From positions 868,001-932,000 of the forward strand of contig NZ_NBDP01000030.1 of assembly GCF_004123845.1 (NCBI RefSeq): a stretch of 64,000 bases of DNA, in the 5' to 3' direction. The stretch's first letter is position 1. Each line of letters starts with the position of its first letter. The position numbers and the translations under genes are program-made. Below the pieces are notes generated by a model. That model saw only the letters and a program-made list of their open reading frames with translations, was not told the DNA's origin and did no database searches. Below, in pieces: positions 36,237 to 44,175 of the stretch. The DNA comes from Allobosea sp. Tri-44. GTDB taxonomy: Bacteria; Pseudomonadota; Alphaproteobacteria; Rhizobiales; Beijerinckiaceae.

Positions 36237-37499
36237 TCAGCGGGCCGTCGCCTTCTCCAGCCAGTCGACCAGGGCCTGCCGATCTTCAGCCGAGCCGATC
36301 GTCTGCTCCGGCATCTTGGTGCCGGGCGTGTAGGCGTTCGGGCCGATTTCGAACAGCTTCGCCACGGTTTCCTTGCTCCAGACGATGTCCATGCCCTTGA
36401 GCGCCTCGGAATAGGCATAGCCCGGTGCGGTGGCGATGCGGCGGCCGAAGATGCCATGCAGGGTCGGACCGGCCCTGTTGCCATCGGCCGGCGTCAGCGT
36501 GTGACAAGCCGCGCAGGCGCGGAAGACCTGCGCCCCGCGCTCGCCCTGGAAGGCGGCGAGCGCATCCTCGCCGGCACGCGGCACTACCGCCCCGACATGC
36601 TCGCCGGTGACGGCGTTCCAGCGCCGGACCAGCCGGTCGGCGCCGCCTGAGAGCAATTGCCGACCATCGGGCAGGAAAGCGAGCGACCAGACCGGCAGGC
36701 CCGGCCCGACAAGCGTCGCGCGGATGGTTCGCGTCCTGCGGTCGACCAGCGCGACCTGGCCGCGCAGCCCGCCGGCTGCGATCGTTCCACCATCGGGGGA
36801 GATGGCGAGTGCGATCAACGGCGTCTCGCCGACCGGGATTTCGGCGCGCTGTACTCCATCCGGCCCGAACAGGCGCAAGTGGCCATCGGCAGCCGCGACC
36901 GCGATCTCGCCGTCGGGCGCGACGACAACGCCATTGAGCGGTGCCGGCGTGGTGACGATCAGCGGCACGCCGCCATCGGCGGGCCAGAGGCGCAAGGTCG
37001 CGTCATAGCCGGAGGAGACGATCAGACCGCCCGGCGCGAAGGCGACGCCGTTGACCGGACCCTGATGGCCTTCGAGCACGCGCGCAGAACCATCGGCAAG
37101 CCCGATGACCCGGATAGTCCCGTCCCAGGAGGCGGAAGCGAGATGCTGCCCTTCCGGTGAGATTGCCAGCGCCGCGACCGGCCCCTTATGCCCCTCGATG
37201 ACCTTCGCAGGCTCGGGCGCATCGCCGCGCCAGAGCGCGATCCTGCCATCCTCGCCGCCGGTGGCGAAGCCGACGCCGTTGACGGACAACGCTGCATTGA
37301 CCGCCCCCTGATGGAAGCGCAGCACCTTGATGGCGCTGCCGCGCGCCAGGTCCCAGAGGATCGCCGACTGGTCGAAGGAGCCGGTCAGGGCCACCGCGCC
37401 ATCGGCCGAGACGGCGGCGGCACGCACCGGCCCGCCATGGCCGCGCAGTTCCTGGGCGGTGGCCGGCAACGCTGCAATGAAAAGCGCGAGAAGCGCCAC
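36237..37499 (-). CDS. Periplasmic WD40-repeat / cytochrome c fusion
   Basis: About 420 aa. A short signal peptide (ALLALFIAALPATAQ) is followed by about seven WD40-type blades (ALTGSFDQSAILWDLARG, LASASWDGTIRVIGLADG, LLSGGADRLVRRWNAVTG). A class I cytochrome c domain completes it, with haem-binding CAACH in FRACAACHTLTPADG and an axial Met in GTKMPEQ. It is exported to the periplasm and probably transfers electrons. The partner is unknown. The frame stays open to 37589 through a palindromic repeat; I prefer GTG 37499 because it begins right at the signal peptide and has a GAAGGG upstream. Confidence 0.82.
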   Translation of the reverse strand: MALLALFIAALPATAQELRGHGGPVRAAAVSADGAVALTGSFDQSAILWDLARGSAIKVLRFHQGAVNAALSVNGVGFATGGEDGRIALWRGDAPEPAKVIEGHKGPVAALAISPEGQHLASASWDGTIRVIGLADGSARVLEGHQGPVNGVAFAPGGLIVSSGYDATLRLWPADGGVPLIVTTPAPLNGVVVAPDGEIAVAAADGHLRLFGPDGVQRAEIPVGETPLIALAISPDGGTIAAGGLRGQVALVDRRTRTIRATLVGPGLPVWSLAFLPDGRQLLSGGADRLVRRWNAVTGEHVGAVVPRAGEDALAAFQGERGAQVFRACAACHTLTPADGNRAGPTLHGIFGRRIATAPGYAYSEALKGMDIVWSKETVAKLFEIGPNAYTPGTKMPEQTIGSAEDRQALVDWLEKATAR

Positions 37500-37512
37500 G
37501 CGAACCCTTCGC

Positions 37513-37624
37513 CCCTTGGGCGAGAAGGTGGCAGCGCGAAGCGCTGACGGATGAGGGCATGAAAGGCGCCGGCGCATGACTTCCCTCATCCGTCTGCTTC
37601 GCAGACACCTTCTCCCCCCGGGGG
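37513..37624. repeat. Interspersed palindrome, GAGAAGGTGGC..CGGATGAGGG type
   Basis: The left arm CGAGAAGGTG...GACGGATGAGGG and right arm CCCTCATCCGTC...CACCTTCTC are inverted copies, with GCGCGAAGCGC and TGCTTCGCA cores inside each arm. The hairpin covers the 5' end of the WD40-cytochrome reading frame and the gap before tusA. Only one copy is in the window. Confidence 0.75.
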
Positions 37625-37666
37625 GAGAAGGATAGATGCTGTTGCTCCCTTGCGAAAAGCCATCAT

Positions 37667-37909
37667 ATGAAGCGCAGCATGACTTCGATCCCCCTCAATC
37701 TGCGCGGCCTGAAATGCCCTCTTCCCGCTTTGCGCGTGCGCAAGGCGCTGAAAAGTGCGGCCCCCGGCGCTCTGTTCCTGGTTGAATGCACCGATCCGAT
37801 GGCGGCGATCGACATCCCGAACCTGATGCGCGAGACCGGCGACGCGATCGAACTCAGCAGCAGCGAGGGCGAGCTGCTGGTCTTCCACATCCGCAAGGCC
37901 GCGGCCTAG
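37667..37909 (+). CDS. TusA-family sulfurtransferase
   Basis: 80 aa single-domain protein with the TusA signature LRGLKCPLPALRVRKAL, in which the Cys of the CPxP motif carries persulfide sulfur. TusA-type carriers pass sulfur from cysteine desulfurases to tRNA thiolation, molybdenum cofactor synthesis or FdhD-related steps. Its location in a formate/molybdenum gene region favours the cofactor role (inference). ATG at 37667 or 37679 are both possible. It lies 28 bp before apbC, same strand. Confidence 0.88.
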   Translation: MKRSMTSIPLNLRGLKCPLPALRVRKALKSAAPGALFLVECTDPMAAIDIPNLMRETGDAIELSSSEGELLVFHIRKAAA

Positions 37910-37937
37910 CGTCGCGCAAACACGGGAATCCCAGATC

Positions 37938-39071
37938 GTGGCCCTTTCGCAAAACGACATCCTGCGCGCGCTCGAACTGGTGAAGCTGCCGGCGAGCGGG
38001 CAATCGCTGGCGGCGTCCGGCCGCATCGGCGACATCCTGATCGACGACGGCAAGGTCATCTTCGCGATCGGCATCGACGCGACCGAGGCCGGCGCGATGG
38101 AGCCGGTGCGCAAGGCGGCCGAGAGCGCGGTCGGCGGCATTCCTGGCGTGACACAGGTGCTGGTCGGCCTCACCGCCGACAAGGCGCCGGGGCGCCCGGC
38201 GCCATCGCAAGCGGCGGAGGCGCGCCGGCAGGCGCATGGCCAGCCCGGCCCCGGCGGGCCGGTGCCGAAGGCAGCCGGCATTCCCGGCGTCAAGCAGATC
38301 ATCGCGGTGGCGAGCGGCAAGGGCGGCGTCGGCAAGTCGACCACCACCGCCAACCTCGCCGTGGCCCTCGCGACGCTCGGCCTCAAGGTCGGCGTGCTCG
38401 ATGCCGACATCTATGGGCCCTCTGTGCCGAAGATCTTCGGTATCACCGGCAAGCCGCGGCTGGTCTCGGGCCGCACGCTCGCGCCAATGGAGGCCTATGG
38501 CCTGAAGATCATGTCGATCGGCTTCCTGATCGACGAGGAGACGCCGATGATCTGGCGCGGGCCGATGGTGATCTCGGCGATCACCCAGATGCTGCGCGAG
38601 GTCGCCTGGGGCGAGCTCGACGTGCTCGTCGTCGACATGCCGCCCGGCACCGGCGACGCCCAGCTCACCATGGCCCAGCAGACCCCGCTCGCTGGCGCAG
38701 TGATCGTCTCGACGCCGCAGGACCTGGCGCTGCTCGATGCCCGCCGCGGCGTCGCCATGTTCAGGAAGGTCGAGGTGCCGATCCTCGGCATCGTCGAGAA
38801 TATGAGCTACTTCATCTGCCCGGAATGCGGCCACCGCTCCGACATCTTCGCCCATGGCGGGGCGCGGCACGAGGCTGAGCGGCAGGGTGTGCCCTTCCTC
38901 GGCGAGATCCCGCTCGCCATGCCGATCCGCGAAACCTCCGATGGCGGCCGCCCGATCGTGGCGAGCGACCCCGACAGCCCCCATGCCAAGGCCTATGTCG
39001 CCCTGGCGCGGCAGGTGAAGGCCGGCCTCGCCGGGCCGGCCAGGGCAGCGCCACGGATCGTGATCGAATAA
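37938..39071 (+). CDS. apbC: Mrp/ApbC-family iron-sulfur cluster carrier ATPase
   Basis: 377 aa. N-terminal MIP18/DUF59-like domain (about 1-85: DILRALELVKLPASGQSLAA, AAESAVGGIPGVTQVLVGLT). A P-loop NTPase follows with deviant Walker A GKGGVGKSTTTANLA, switch LDADIYGPSVPKIFG and DMPPGTGDAQLT. The cluster-binding pair is CPEC in FICPECGHRSDIF. It delivers [4Fe-4S] clusters to apo-enzymes in the cytoplasm. The frame begins with GTG. Together with TusA it supplies a plausible Fe-S/sulfur support for the nearby formate dehydrogenase, although Mrp is also a general housekeeping factor. Confidence 0.93.
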   Translation: MALSQNDILRALELVKLPASGQSLAASGRIGDILIDDGKVIFAIGIDATEAGAMEPVRKAAESAVGGIPGVTQVLVGLTADKAPGRPAPSQAAEARRQAHGQPGPGGPVPKAAGIPGVKQIIAVASGKGGVGKSTTTANLAVALATLGLKVGVLDADIYGPSVPKIFGITGKPRLVSGRTLAPMEAYGLKIMSIGFLIDEETPMIWRGPMVISAITQMLREVAWGELDVLVVDMPPGTGDAQLTMAQQTPLAGAVIVSTPQDLALLDARRGVAMFRKVEVPILGIVENMSYFICPECGHRSDIFAHGGARHEAERQGVPFLGEIPLAMPIRETSDGGRPIVASDPDSPHAKAYVALARQVKAGLAGPARAAPRIVIE

Positions 39072-39087
39072 GGGTTTTTGGATCGCC

Positions 39088-39128
39088 GCATCGGACCGAA
39101 AAGTGGTTCCCACTTTTCGGTCCGATGC
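39088..39128. repeat. Perfect 19-bp palindrome, GCATCGGACCGAAAAGTGG type
   Basis: Perfect inverted repeat of 19 bp per arm with a 3-nt loop, between the convergent apbC and VOC genes. It is of the type scattered through many rhizobial genomes. It could act as a bidirectional terminator, but there is no T-tract. A degenerate relative lies near 19745. Confidence 0.85.
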
Positions 39129-39129
39129 T

Positions 39130-39618
39130 CTAGTTCCGCAGATCGAGCCCGCTCGAGCGCTCAGCCTGCACTGCGAGCTGGTCGGGAGACACTCTAGCCG
39201 ACTCCACCTGCCGCTCGATCAGCACCCAGATGTGCCCGAACGGGTCGAACAGCGAGGCCACCCGCCGTCCCTCGACATCGGTCTGGACCCGGTCGCGCAG
39301 CGCGGCCCCGGCCACGATCGCCTGTGCGAAGCAGGCCTCGATATCCGGCACCGTCAGCTGGACGATCGTGCTGACCGCGCCGGCCGCCTTGGGGAAGAAC
39401 GGACCGCCATAGGACGGCTCCTCCTCGCGGCGCGGATTGGAACCGGCGACGGAAATCCGCGTTCCACCCATCAGCATGTCGACCCCAGCGATCTCGCCAT
39501 CGACCCTGTATGCCTTCAACTGCCGTGCTTCGAACGCCTCGCTGTAGAAGTCCGCTGCCTGCTGCTCGCGTCCGTGCTGCACGAAAATCGCCAAGCCCAA
39601 GCCGATGGTCTGCTCCAT
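39130..39618 (-). CDS. VOC-superfamily (glyoxalase/PhnB-like) protein
   Basis: 162 aa with two beta-alpha-beta-beta-beta modules. GLGLAIFVQHGREQQAADFY begins the first, and the DPFGHIWVLIER strand near residue 130 is typical of PhnB/glyoxalase-like VOC proteins. The family includes dioxygenases, isomerases and resistance proteins; this member has no assigned activity. ATG 39618 is preceded by AGGAGATTCGAT, a good ribosome-binding site; the ORF is open further upstream. It is divergent from the SRPBCC gene. Confidence 0.82.
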   Translation of the reverse strand: MEQTIGLGLAIFVQHGREQQAADFYSEAFEARQLKAYRVDGEIAGVDMLMGGTRISVAGSNPRREEEPSYGGPFFPKAAGAVSTIVQLTVPDIEACFAQAIVAGAALRDRVQTDVEGRRVASLFDPFGHIWVLIERQVESARVSPDQLAVQAERSSGLDLRN

Positions 39619-39778
39619 ATCGAATCTCCTGATCCGTCGCCGCGGGAATAGAGGGCCGGGAAGCCGGCGGAATCTTGATCGACCCGCGGCAAGCTCGGAC
39701 ACAGCCCATCACCGATACGCGATGACATTCGATTTTGTTCATGTTATGTTCTATCGTCAAAGTTTAGGAGAAGCGGTG

Positions 39779-40180
39779 ATGCCCGTCTTGCCAGCGCGCC
39801 ATATCAGCATCTCGATCAAACGGCCGATCGAGGAGGTCTATGGCTTCCTCGCCGAGCCCATGAATTTCCCGAAATGGGCGGAAGGGCTCGGCGGCGAGTT
39901 CCACCATGTCGAGGGCATGACCTATCGCGCCCAGACGCCGATGGGGCCGATGCGCGTGATGTTCAGCGAGCCCAACCCCTACGGCATCCTCGACCACGCC
40001 GTCGTTCCCGACGCCGCCCCGCCGATGCACAACCCGATGCGCGTGCTCGCCAATGGCAGCGGCAGCGAGGTGGTGTTCACGCTGTTCAGGCACCCGGAGA
40101 TGACGGACGACGCGTTCGCCCGCGATGCCGAAACAATCGCGACCGACCTCGCTCGCTTGAAAGCCCTGCTGGAAGGCTAA
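39779..40180 (+). CDS. SRPBCC-superfamily (START/Bet v1-like) protein
   Basis: 133 aa. Starts RHISISIKRPIEEVYGFLAE and PMNFPKWAEGLGG, the normal N-terminus of polyketide cyclase/SRPBCC small-molecule-binding proteins, and ends with a long C-terminal helix (FARDAETIATDLARLKALLE). The ligand is unknown. ATG 39779 has TAGGAGAA upstream. It is divergent from the VOC gene, and the pair of small ligand-binding proteins may respond to one compound (inference). Confidence 0.82.
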   Translation: MPVLPARHISISIKRPIEEVYGFLAEPMNFPKWAEGLGGEFHHVEGMTYRAQTPMGPMRVMFSEPNPYGILDHAVVPDAAPPMHNPMRVLANGSGSEVVFTLFRHPEMTDDAFARDAETIATDLARLKALLEG

Positions 40181-40190
40181 GCGGGACGCG

Positions 40191-40313
40191 TCAGAGCCGG
40201 ACGCTGCTGGTCGAGTAGGCGACGTCGACCGGACGCTGATAGGTCGCCAGCACCAGGCTCGCGCCATAGGCGGCGATGGCGGCGAAGGCGACGGCGATGA
40301 CAAAGGACTTCAT
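40191..40313 (-). CDS. Small single-helix membrane protein, 40 aa
   Basis: Translation of the minus strand from ATG 40313 gives MKSFVIAVAFAAIAAYGASL, then VLATYQRPVDVAYSTSSVRL and TGA at 40191. The first 23 residues form a hydrophobic helix (signal anchor or signal peptide); the tail is short and polar. A GGGGGAAG ribosome-binding site lies 5-6 bases upstream, which supports a real gene. It lies downstream of mobA on the same strand, with a small hairpin (40338-40352) between them. Function unknown. Confidence 0.65.
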   Translation of the reverse strand: MKSFVIAVAFAAIAAYGASLVLATYQRPVDVAYSTSSVRL

Positions 40314-40383
40314 GCGACTTCCCCCAGAGGCAGGCGAATAAGCTTCGCTTATCAGTTGAATCTAGGGGCGGCGCGTCCCCCGA

Positions 40384-41016
40384 TCAAGCAGCGCCGAGCG
40401 CGGCATGGAGCCGCTCGGCCTCGGCGAGATCGTCGGGCCGGTTGGCATTGAAGAAGGGGTCGACCGGCGTCACCGGCCATTCGACCGAAACGACGCCATG
40501 GCGCGCCGTCCAGCGGTCGATCTTGCGCTCGTCCTCGATGGTGAGTGCATGGCGCAGTTGCTCGCGCAGTGCGACCGGCCAGAGCCCGATCACTGGATGC
40601 GTCCAGCCGCCCGAGGCGGCGCAGGCGAGCGGGACGTTCGCCACTCCACGCGCCGCATGCAGCCGCGCCACCAGATCGCGCGGGATGAAGGGCGTGTCGG
40701 CGGCGACGCTGACCAGCCATTGCTGGTCTGGCCGGTTCGCGACCAGCCAGTCGAGCCCGGCGAGAATGCCGGCGAGCGGTCCGGCGAAATCCGGCACGCT
40801 GTCGGCGACGACCGGCAAACCGTAATCGGCGAAGCGGGCGGGATCGCCATTGGCGTTGAGCAGCAGGCCGTCGCATTGCGGCGCCAAGCGCTCGACGACA
40901 TGAGCGAGGATGGTCCGGTCGGCGATGGTGCGCAGCGGCTTGTCGCCTCCGCCCATGCGACGGGCGAGCCCGCCGGCGAGGAGAAGGCCGAGGGTTGCCC
41001 GGCTGGTATCAGTCAT
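40384..41016 (-). CDS. mobA: Molybdenum cofactor guanylyltransferase
   Basis: 210 aa. Transfers GMP from GTP to molybdopterin, giving the MGD form needed by DMSO-reductase-family enzymes such as formate dehydrogenase. It has the nucleotidyltransferase signature [18 protein letters not shown] at residues 11-28, the metal-binding Asp region [15 protein letters not shown], and [14 protein letters not shown] near the C-terminus. Length is normal. Its ATG overlaps the fdhD stop by eight bases, so it is in one operon with fdhD and DUF2478. Confidence 0.93.
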   Translation of the reverse strand: MTDTSRATLGLLLAGGLARRMGGGDKPLRTIADRTILAHVVERLAPQCDGLLLNANGDPARFADYGLPVVADSVPDFAGPLAGILAGLDWLVANRPDQQWLVSVAADTPFIPRDLVARLHAARGVANVPLACAASGGWTHPVIGLWPVALREQLRHALTIEDERKIDRWTARHGVVSVEWPVTPVDPFFNANRPDDLAEAERLHAALGAA

Positions 41017-41899
41017 CGCCGGATCCCTTGCGGCGATGCTTGCCGCCTTCCTCCTCGACGCTGTCCGGGTCCTGATCGAAGACGATGCGGTCCTCGCCGG
41101 CGAGCGCCAGGAAGCGCTTGCCGCGAGCGCGGCCGATCAAAGTGAGCCCGGCCTTGCGGGCGAGCTCGACACCCCATTCGGTAAAGCCCGAGCGCGAGAC
41201 CAGGATCGGGATGCCCATGCGCACGGTCTTGATCACCATCTCCGAGGTCAGCCGACCAGTGGTGTAGAAGATCATCCTGCCGGGATCGACATCGTGCCGG
41301 AAGAGCCAGCCGGCGACCTTGTCGACGGCGTTGTGGCGGCCGACATCCTCCATGTAGACCAGCGGCTTGTCGCGCTCGCAGAGCACGCAGCCATGGATCG
41401 CGCCGGCCTCGAGATAAAGCGAGGGCGTGGTGTTGATCTTGCGGGTCAGCCCATAGAGCCAGCTCGTGCGCAGCTCGGCTTTCGGCAGGACGATCTCGTC
41501 GATCGCCTCCATCAGGTCGCCGAAGGCGGTGCCCTGGGCACAGCCCGAGGTCAGCGTCTTCTTCTTCAGCTTCTGCTCGAAATCGGTGCGCTCGGGCGTG
41601 CGGACGACGACGACCTCGAGCTCCTCGTCATAATCGACCGCCTCGACCGGGTCGCCACGCTTCAGCATGTTCTGGTTGAGGAGATAGCCGAGCGCCAGAT
41701 ACTCCGGGTGGTCGCCGATCGTCATCATCGTGACGATCTCCTGGCTGTTCAGATAGAGGGTCAGCGCCCGTTCGGTGACGACGCGGGTCTCGACGCGGGC
41801 GCCGCTATGGTCGATGCCGGCAACCGTCGCGCCGAGACGAGCAGCCGCTGGATCGGGCCGGATCAGGTAGTCGTCGAGGAAGTCGCTGCCAACAGGCAC
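41009..41899 (-). CDS. fdhD: Formate dehydrogenase accessory sulfurtransferase FdhD
   Basis: About 296 aa. FdhD transfers sulfur to the Mo/W-bisPGD cofactor, which formate dehydrogenase requires for activity. The conserved [13 protein letters not shown] loop carries C120; the second position of the E. coli CxxC is Gly here (CAQG). [20 protein letters not shown] and [20 protein letters not shown] are typical of the family. I chose GTG 41899 because AAGGA precedes it at good spacing; an ATG at 41953 would overlap the DUF2478 gene by 34 bp. Operon with DUF2478 and mobA. Confidence 0.92.
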   Translation of the reverse strand: MPVGSDFLDDYLIRPDPAAARLGATVAGIDHSGARVETRVVTERALTLYLNSQEIVTMMTIGDHPEYLALGYLLNQNMLKRGDPVEAVDYDEELEVVVVRTPERTDFEQKLKKKTLTSGCAQGTAFGDLMEAIDEIVLPKAELRTSWLYGLTRKINTTPSLYLEAGAIHGCVLCERDKPLVYMEDVGRHNAVDKVAGWLFRHDVDPGRMIFYTTGRLTSEMVIKTVRMGIPILVSRSGFTEWGVELARKAGLTLIGRARGKRFLALAGEDRIVFDQDPDSVEEEGGKHRRKGSGDD

Positions 41900-41919
41900 G
41901 GGTAGTTCCTTGCGAGCCT

Positions 41920-42438
41920 TCAGGCCGGCTGGCGCAGCACCGCCATCGCCCAATCCGTCACCGCGGCAGATTCGGGCGGCAGGCGCTGCCAGTCTTCGCC
42001 TGCAAATTCCGACCAGGCGGCGAGCATGTCGTCGCGCACGGCGGTCAGCAGCGGCAGCCCGGCGACGACGCCGGCGGCGATCTCGGCGCGAAGGCCCTGG
42101 CCGAGCACCTCCTGCTTGCCGAACTTGTTGACGATGACGAGATCAACCGGCCCGGACAGCGCGCCGGAGACGGCGGCGCCGGCAGCAGCGAGCCCGGCCG
42201 CGTCGAGCCGGCAGCCGGCCGAACCCGCGCCACGATCCTCGCTGATCGGAAAGAGCTGGCCCGAGGCGAGATCCTCGAGCGACATGCTGGCGCAGCCGCT
42301 CGCGCAATCGCCATCGTTGTGCTGGACCACGCCGCCGAGCCGGACGGCCTCGCGCTTCAAGGTATCGGCCACCTCCGCCATCAATTCGTCGATGGGGAAG
42401 CCGGTGGAATAGACGATCGCGGCGAGCGGAGCAGTCAT
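41920..42438 (-). CDS. DUF2478 protein, molybdenum-locus NTP-binding-like
   Basis: 172 aa soluble protein. The N-terminus IVYSTGFPIDELMAEVADTL resembles the start of the DUF2478 family, which is common next to molybdenum transport and cofactor genes. It contains HNDGDCASGCASMSLEDLAS with closely spaced cysteines, and DLVIVNKFGKQEVLGQGLRA, a nucleotide-binding-like strand-loop with NKFGKxE. Biochemical role unknown. First gene of the fdhD-mobA operon and divergent from the O-antigen-ligase-like gene. Confidence 0.8.
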   Translation of the reverse strand: MTAPLAAIVYSTGFPIDELMAEVADTLKREAVRLGGVVQHNDGDCASGCASMSLEDLASGQLFPISEDRGAGSAGCRLDAAGLAAAGAAVSGALSGPVDLVIVNKFGKQEVLGQGLRAEIAAGVVAGLPLLTAVRDDMLAAWSEFAGEDWQRLPPESAAVTDWAMAVLRQPA

Positions 42439-42617
42439 CGTCTCTTACATCTCACGGAACGGCCGGCGCAGCCAGTGAACTTTAGGTGTTCCAAACTGCG
42501 CGAGATGCTTTGCCAGTGTTGCAACGCACCTACAGTCGAAGCTTGAGGCAGGCGCTAGGGTGGCGTGGGCTGAACTCGGCATTCCGGCCGGGCGCGGCTC
42601 GCCGAGTCAGCTTGCCC

Positions 42618-43871
42618 ATGATCCGTCCCAACGCCCAGACGCCTCTCGACCCCGCGACCGACGCAGCTCTGCTGCTGCGCCGCATCGGCTTTGCGACGCT
42701 GGCGCTCGCTCTGCCGCTGGCCTCGCTGGTGTCGCGCCGCGCCGCCGTCGTGCTGGTGCCGATCGGCGTCATCTTGCTGGCGATCGCCGCGCTGATCGAG
42801 GCGCCGCGCTGGTTCGCCGGCAATATCAGGGCAGCGATCTTCAGCCGCGCCGGCGTGACGCTGTGGGCGCTGGTCGGCTGGGCGGTGCTTTCGCTGATCT
42901 GGAGCCCCTATACCGGCTCGGCCACCGAGAAGGCGGCCAATCTCTTCCTTGCCGTGGCGCTCGGCTTCGCCGGCGCCGCCGCGCTGCCCGAGCGCATGCG
43001 GGCCTCGAACCTCAACCTCGCGGCCCTGGGCGCCGGCACCGCTGCGATCTTCGCGCTCGGGCTGCTGCTGACCGAGGCGCTGAGCCCGATCGACTCGCGC
43101 GCCGCCAACGCCGCTGGTAGCGTCGAGCGCGGCGTCAGCATCGTGCTGATCATGGCCTGGCCGGCGCTCGCCTGGCTGCTCTCGCGCGAGCGCGGCCTGA
43201 CCGCGCTGGGACTGGCGCTGGTCGTCGGCCTGCTCGCACTGTCGCGCATCGAGGATGGCGAGGCGATGGCGATGCTCTGCGGCGCGATCGCCTTCGGCGC
43301 GGTCAGCGCCAACCGCATCGTCGGCGCGAGGCTGATGGGCGGCATCATGGCCGGGCTGATGCTGCTCGCCCCGCTCCTGCCCTTCCTGCTGCTGCCGTTC
43401 TTCCGACTCTCGCCCGCGGTGTTCAGCACGGTCGGCATCAGCCTCGACATCTGGGCCGACATCATCTCCAGCCGGCCGGTGCAGCTCATCACCGGGCATG
43501 GTCTCGACACCGTGCTGCGCGGGCGCACCACCGGGGCGCTGCCGCTCGAGGTGCCGACCACGATCCTGTTCGAGACCTGGTATGAGCTCGGCCTTGTCGG
43601 CGCAGCGACGAGCGCGCTCTGCCTCTATTTTGCGGTCAGCGCCGCCGGCCGCATGCCGGGCGCGCTCGCCGCCGGCGGCGTCGCGGCCTATGTCACTGCC
43701 TTCGCGCTGGCGGCCCTCGGCTTCGCCTCGTTCCAGACCTGGTGGCTGATGACGCTGACCGCCGTCGCGCTGCTGTTCACCGCGATCGCACGCGGCCAGT
43801 ACCGCACCGAGCGGCCGGTGGCGCCCCTGAGCCGCCGTCCGAAGGCGCCAAGCCCGCCGACCGGAGCGTGA
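42618..43871 (+). CDS. O-antigen ligase/polymerase-like membrane protein
   Basis: 417 aa, about 10-12 hydrophobic helices. A central loop after residue 270 contains IISSRPVQLITGHGLDTVLR and VPTTILFETWYELGLVGAAT, which matches the conserved periplasmic loop and following helix of Wzy/WaaL-type proteins (GxGxxxx...N/T...E). These proteins join or polymerise lipid-linked glycans at the periplasmic face. No glycan genes are adjacent, so the substrate is unknown. ATG 42618 is chosen; the longer frame from 42486 runs through the divergent promoter region. Confidence 0.78.
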   Translation: MIRPNAQTPLDPATDAALLLRRIGFATLALALPLASLVSRRAAVVLVPIGVILLAIAALIEAPRWFAGNIRAAIFSRAGVTLWALVGWAVLSLIWSPYTGSATEKAANLFLAVALGFAGAAALPERMRASNLNLAALGAGTAAIFALGLLLTEALSPIDSRAANAAGSVERGVSIVLIMAWPALAWLLSRERGLTALGLALVVGLLALSRIEDGEAMAMLCGAIAFGAVSANRIVGARLMGGIMAGLMLLAPLLPFLLLPFFRLSPAVFSTVGISLDIWADIISSRPVQLITGHGLDTVLRGRTTGALPLEVPTTILFETWYELGLVGAATSALCLYFAVSAAGRMPGALAAGGVAAYVTAFALAALGFASFQTWWLMTLTAVALLFTAIARGQYRTERPVAPLSRRPKAPSPPTGA

Positions 43872-43941
43872 CGGGACGCAGCTTTTCTGGCCGGCTGCGG
43901 AGCGCTATTATCGTGCCCCGTCCCGGGAAGGCGAGGCCGCG

Positions 43942-44166
43942 ATGCTTGCCGAAGACGATCCGCTGATCCTCGATCTCGTCGAATGGGTCGCACGCGACGC
44001 GCGCAGCCATGCCGAACTCCTGGAGACCTGGCGCACCTCCTGCCCGCACCTGACGGTCTGGGAGGACGCCGTCGATCGCGGCTATCTCACGCGTCAGGAC
44101 AGGCAGGTCACGGTGACGCGCAAGGGCCTCGAGCTGCTCAGCTTACATGGCCGGCGCGCCGCCTGA
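43942..44166 (+). CDS. Small conserved-type hypothetical protein (winged-helix-like)
   Basis: 74 aa, soluble. The pattern LILDLVEWVARDARSHAELL, HLTVWEDAVDRGYLTRQ and VTVTRKGLELL looks like a short winged-helix domain with a beta-hairpin wing. No partner domain. It lies 70 bp after the O-antigen-ligase-like gene on the same strand and ends 9 bp from the convergent ABC transporter ATPase. DNA binding is possible but unproven. Confidence 0.65.
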   Translation: MLAEDDPLILDLVEWVARDARSHAELLETWRTSCPHLTVWEDAVDRGYLTRQDRQVTVTRKGLELLSLHGRRAA

Positions 44167-44175
44167 GCAAAGCGC

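Noticed and set aside
40338..40352. Hairpin ATAAGC-TTC-GCTTAT as mobA terminator
   Set aside because: Only a 6-bp AT-rich stem and no T-tract on the minus strand; too weak to call.
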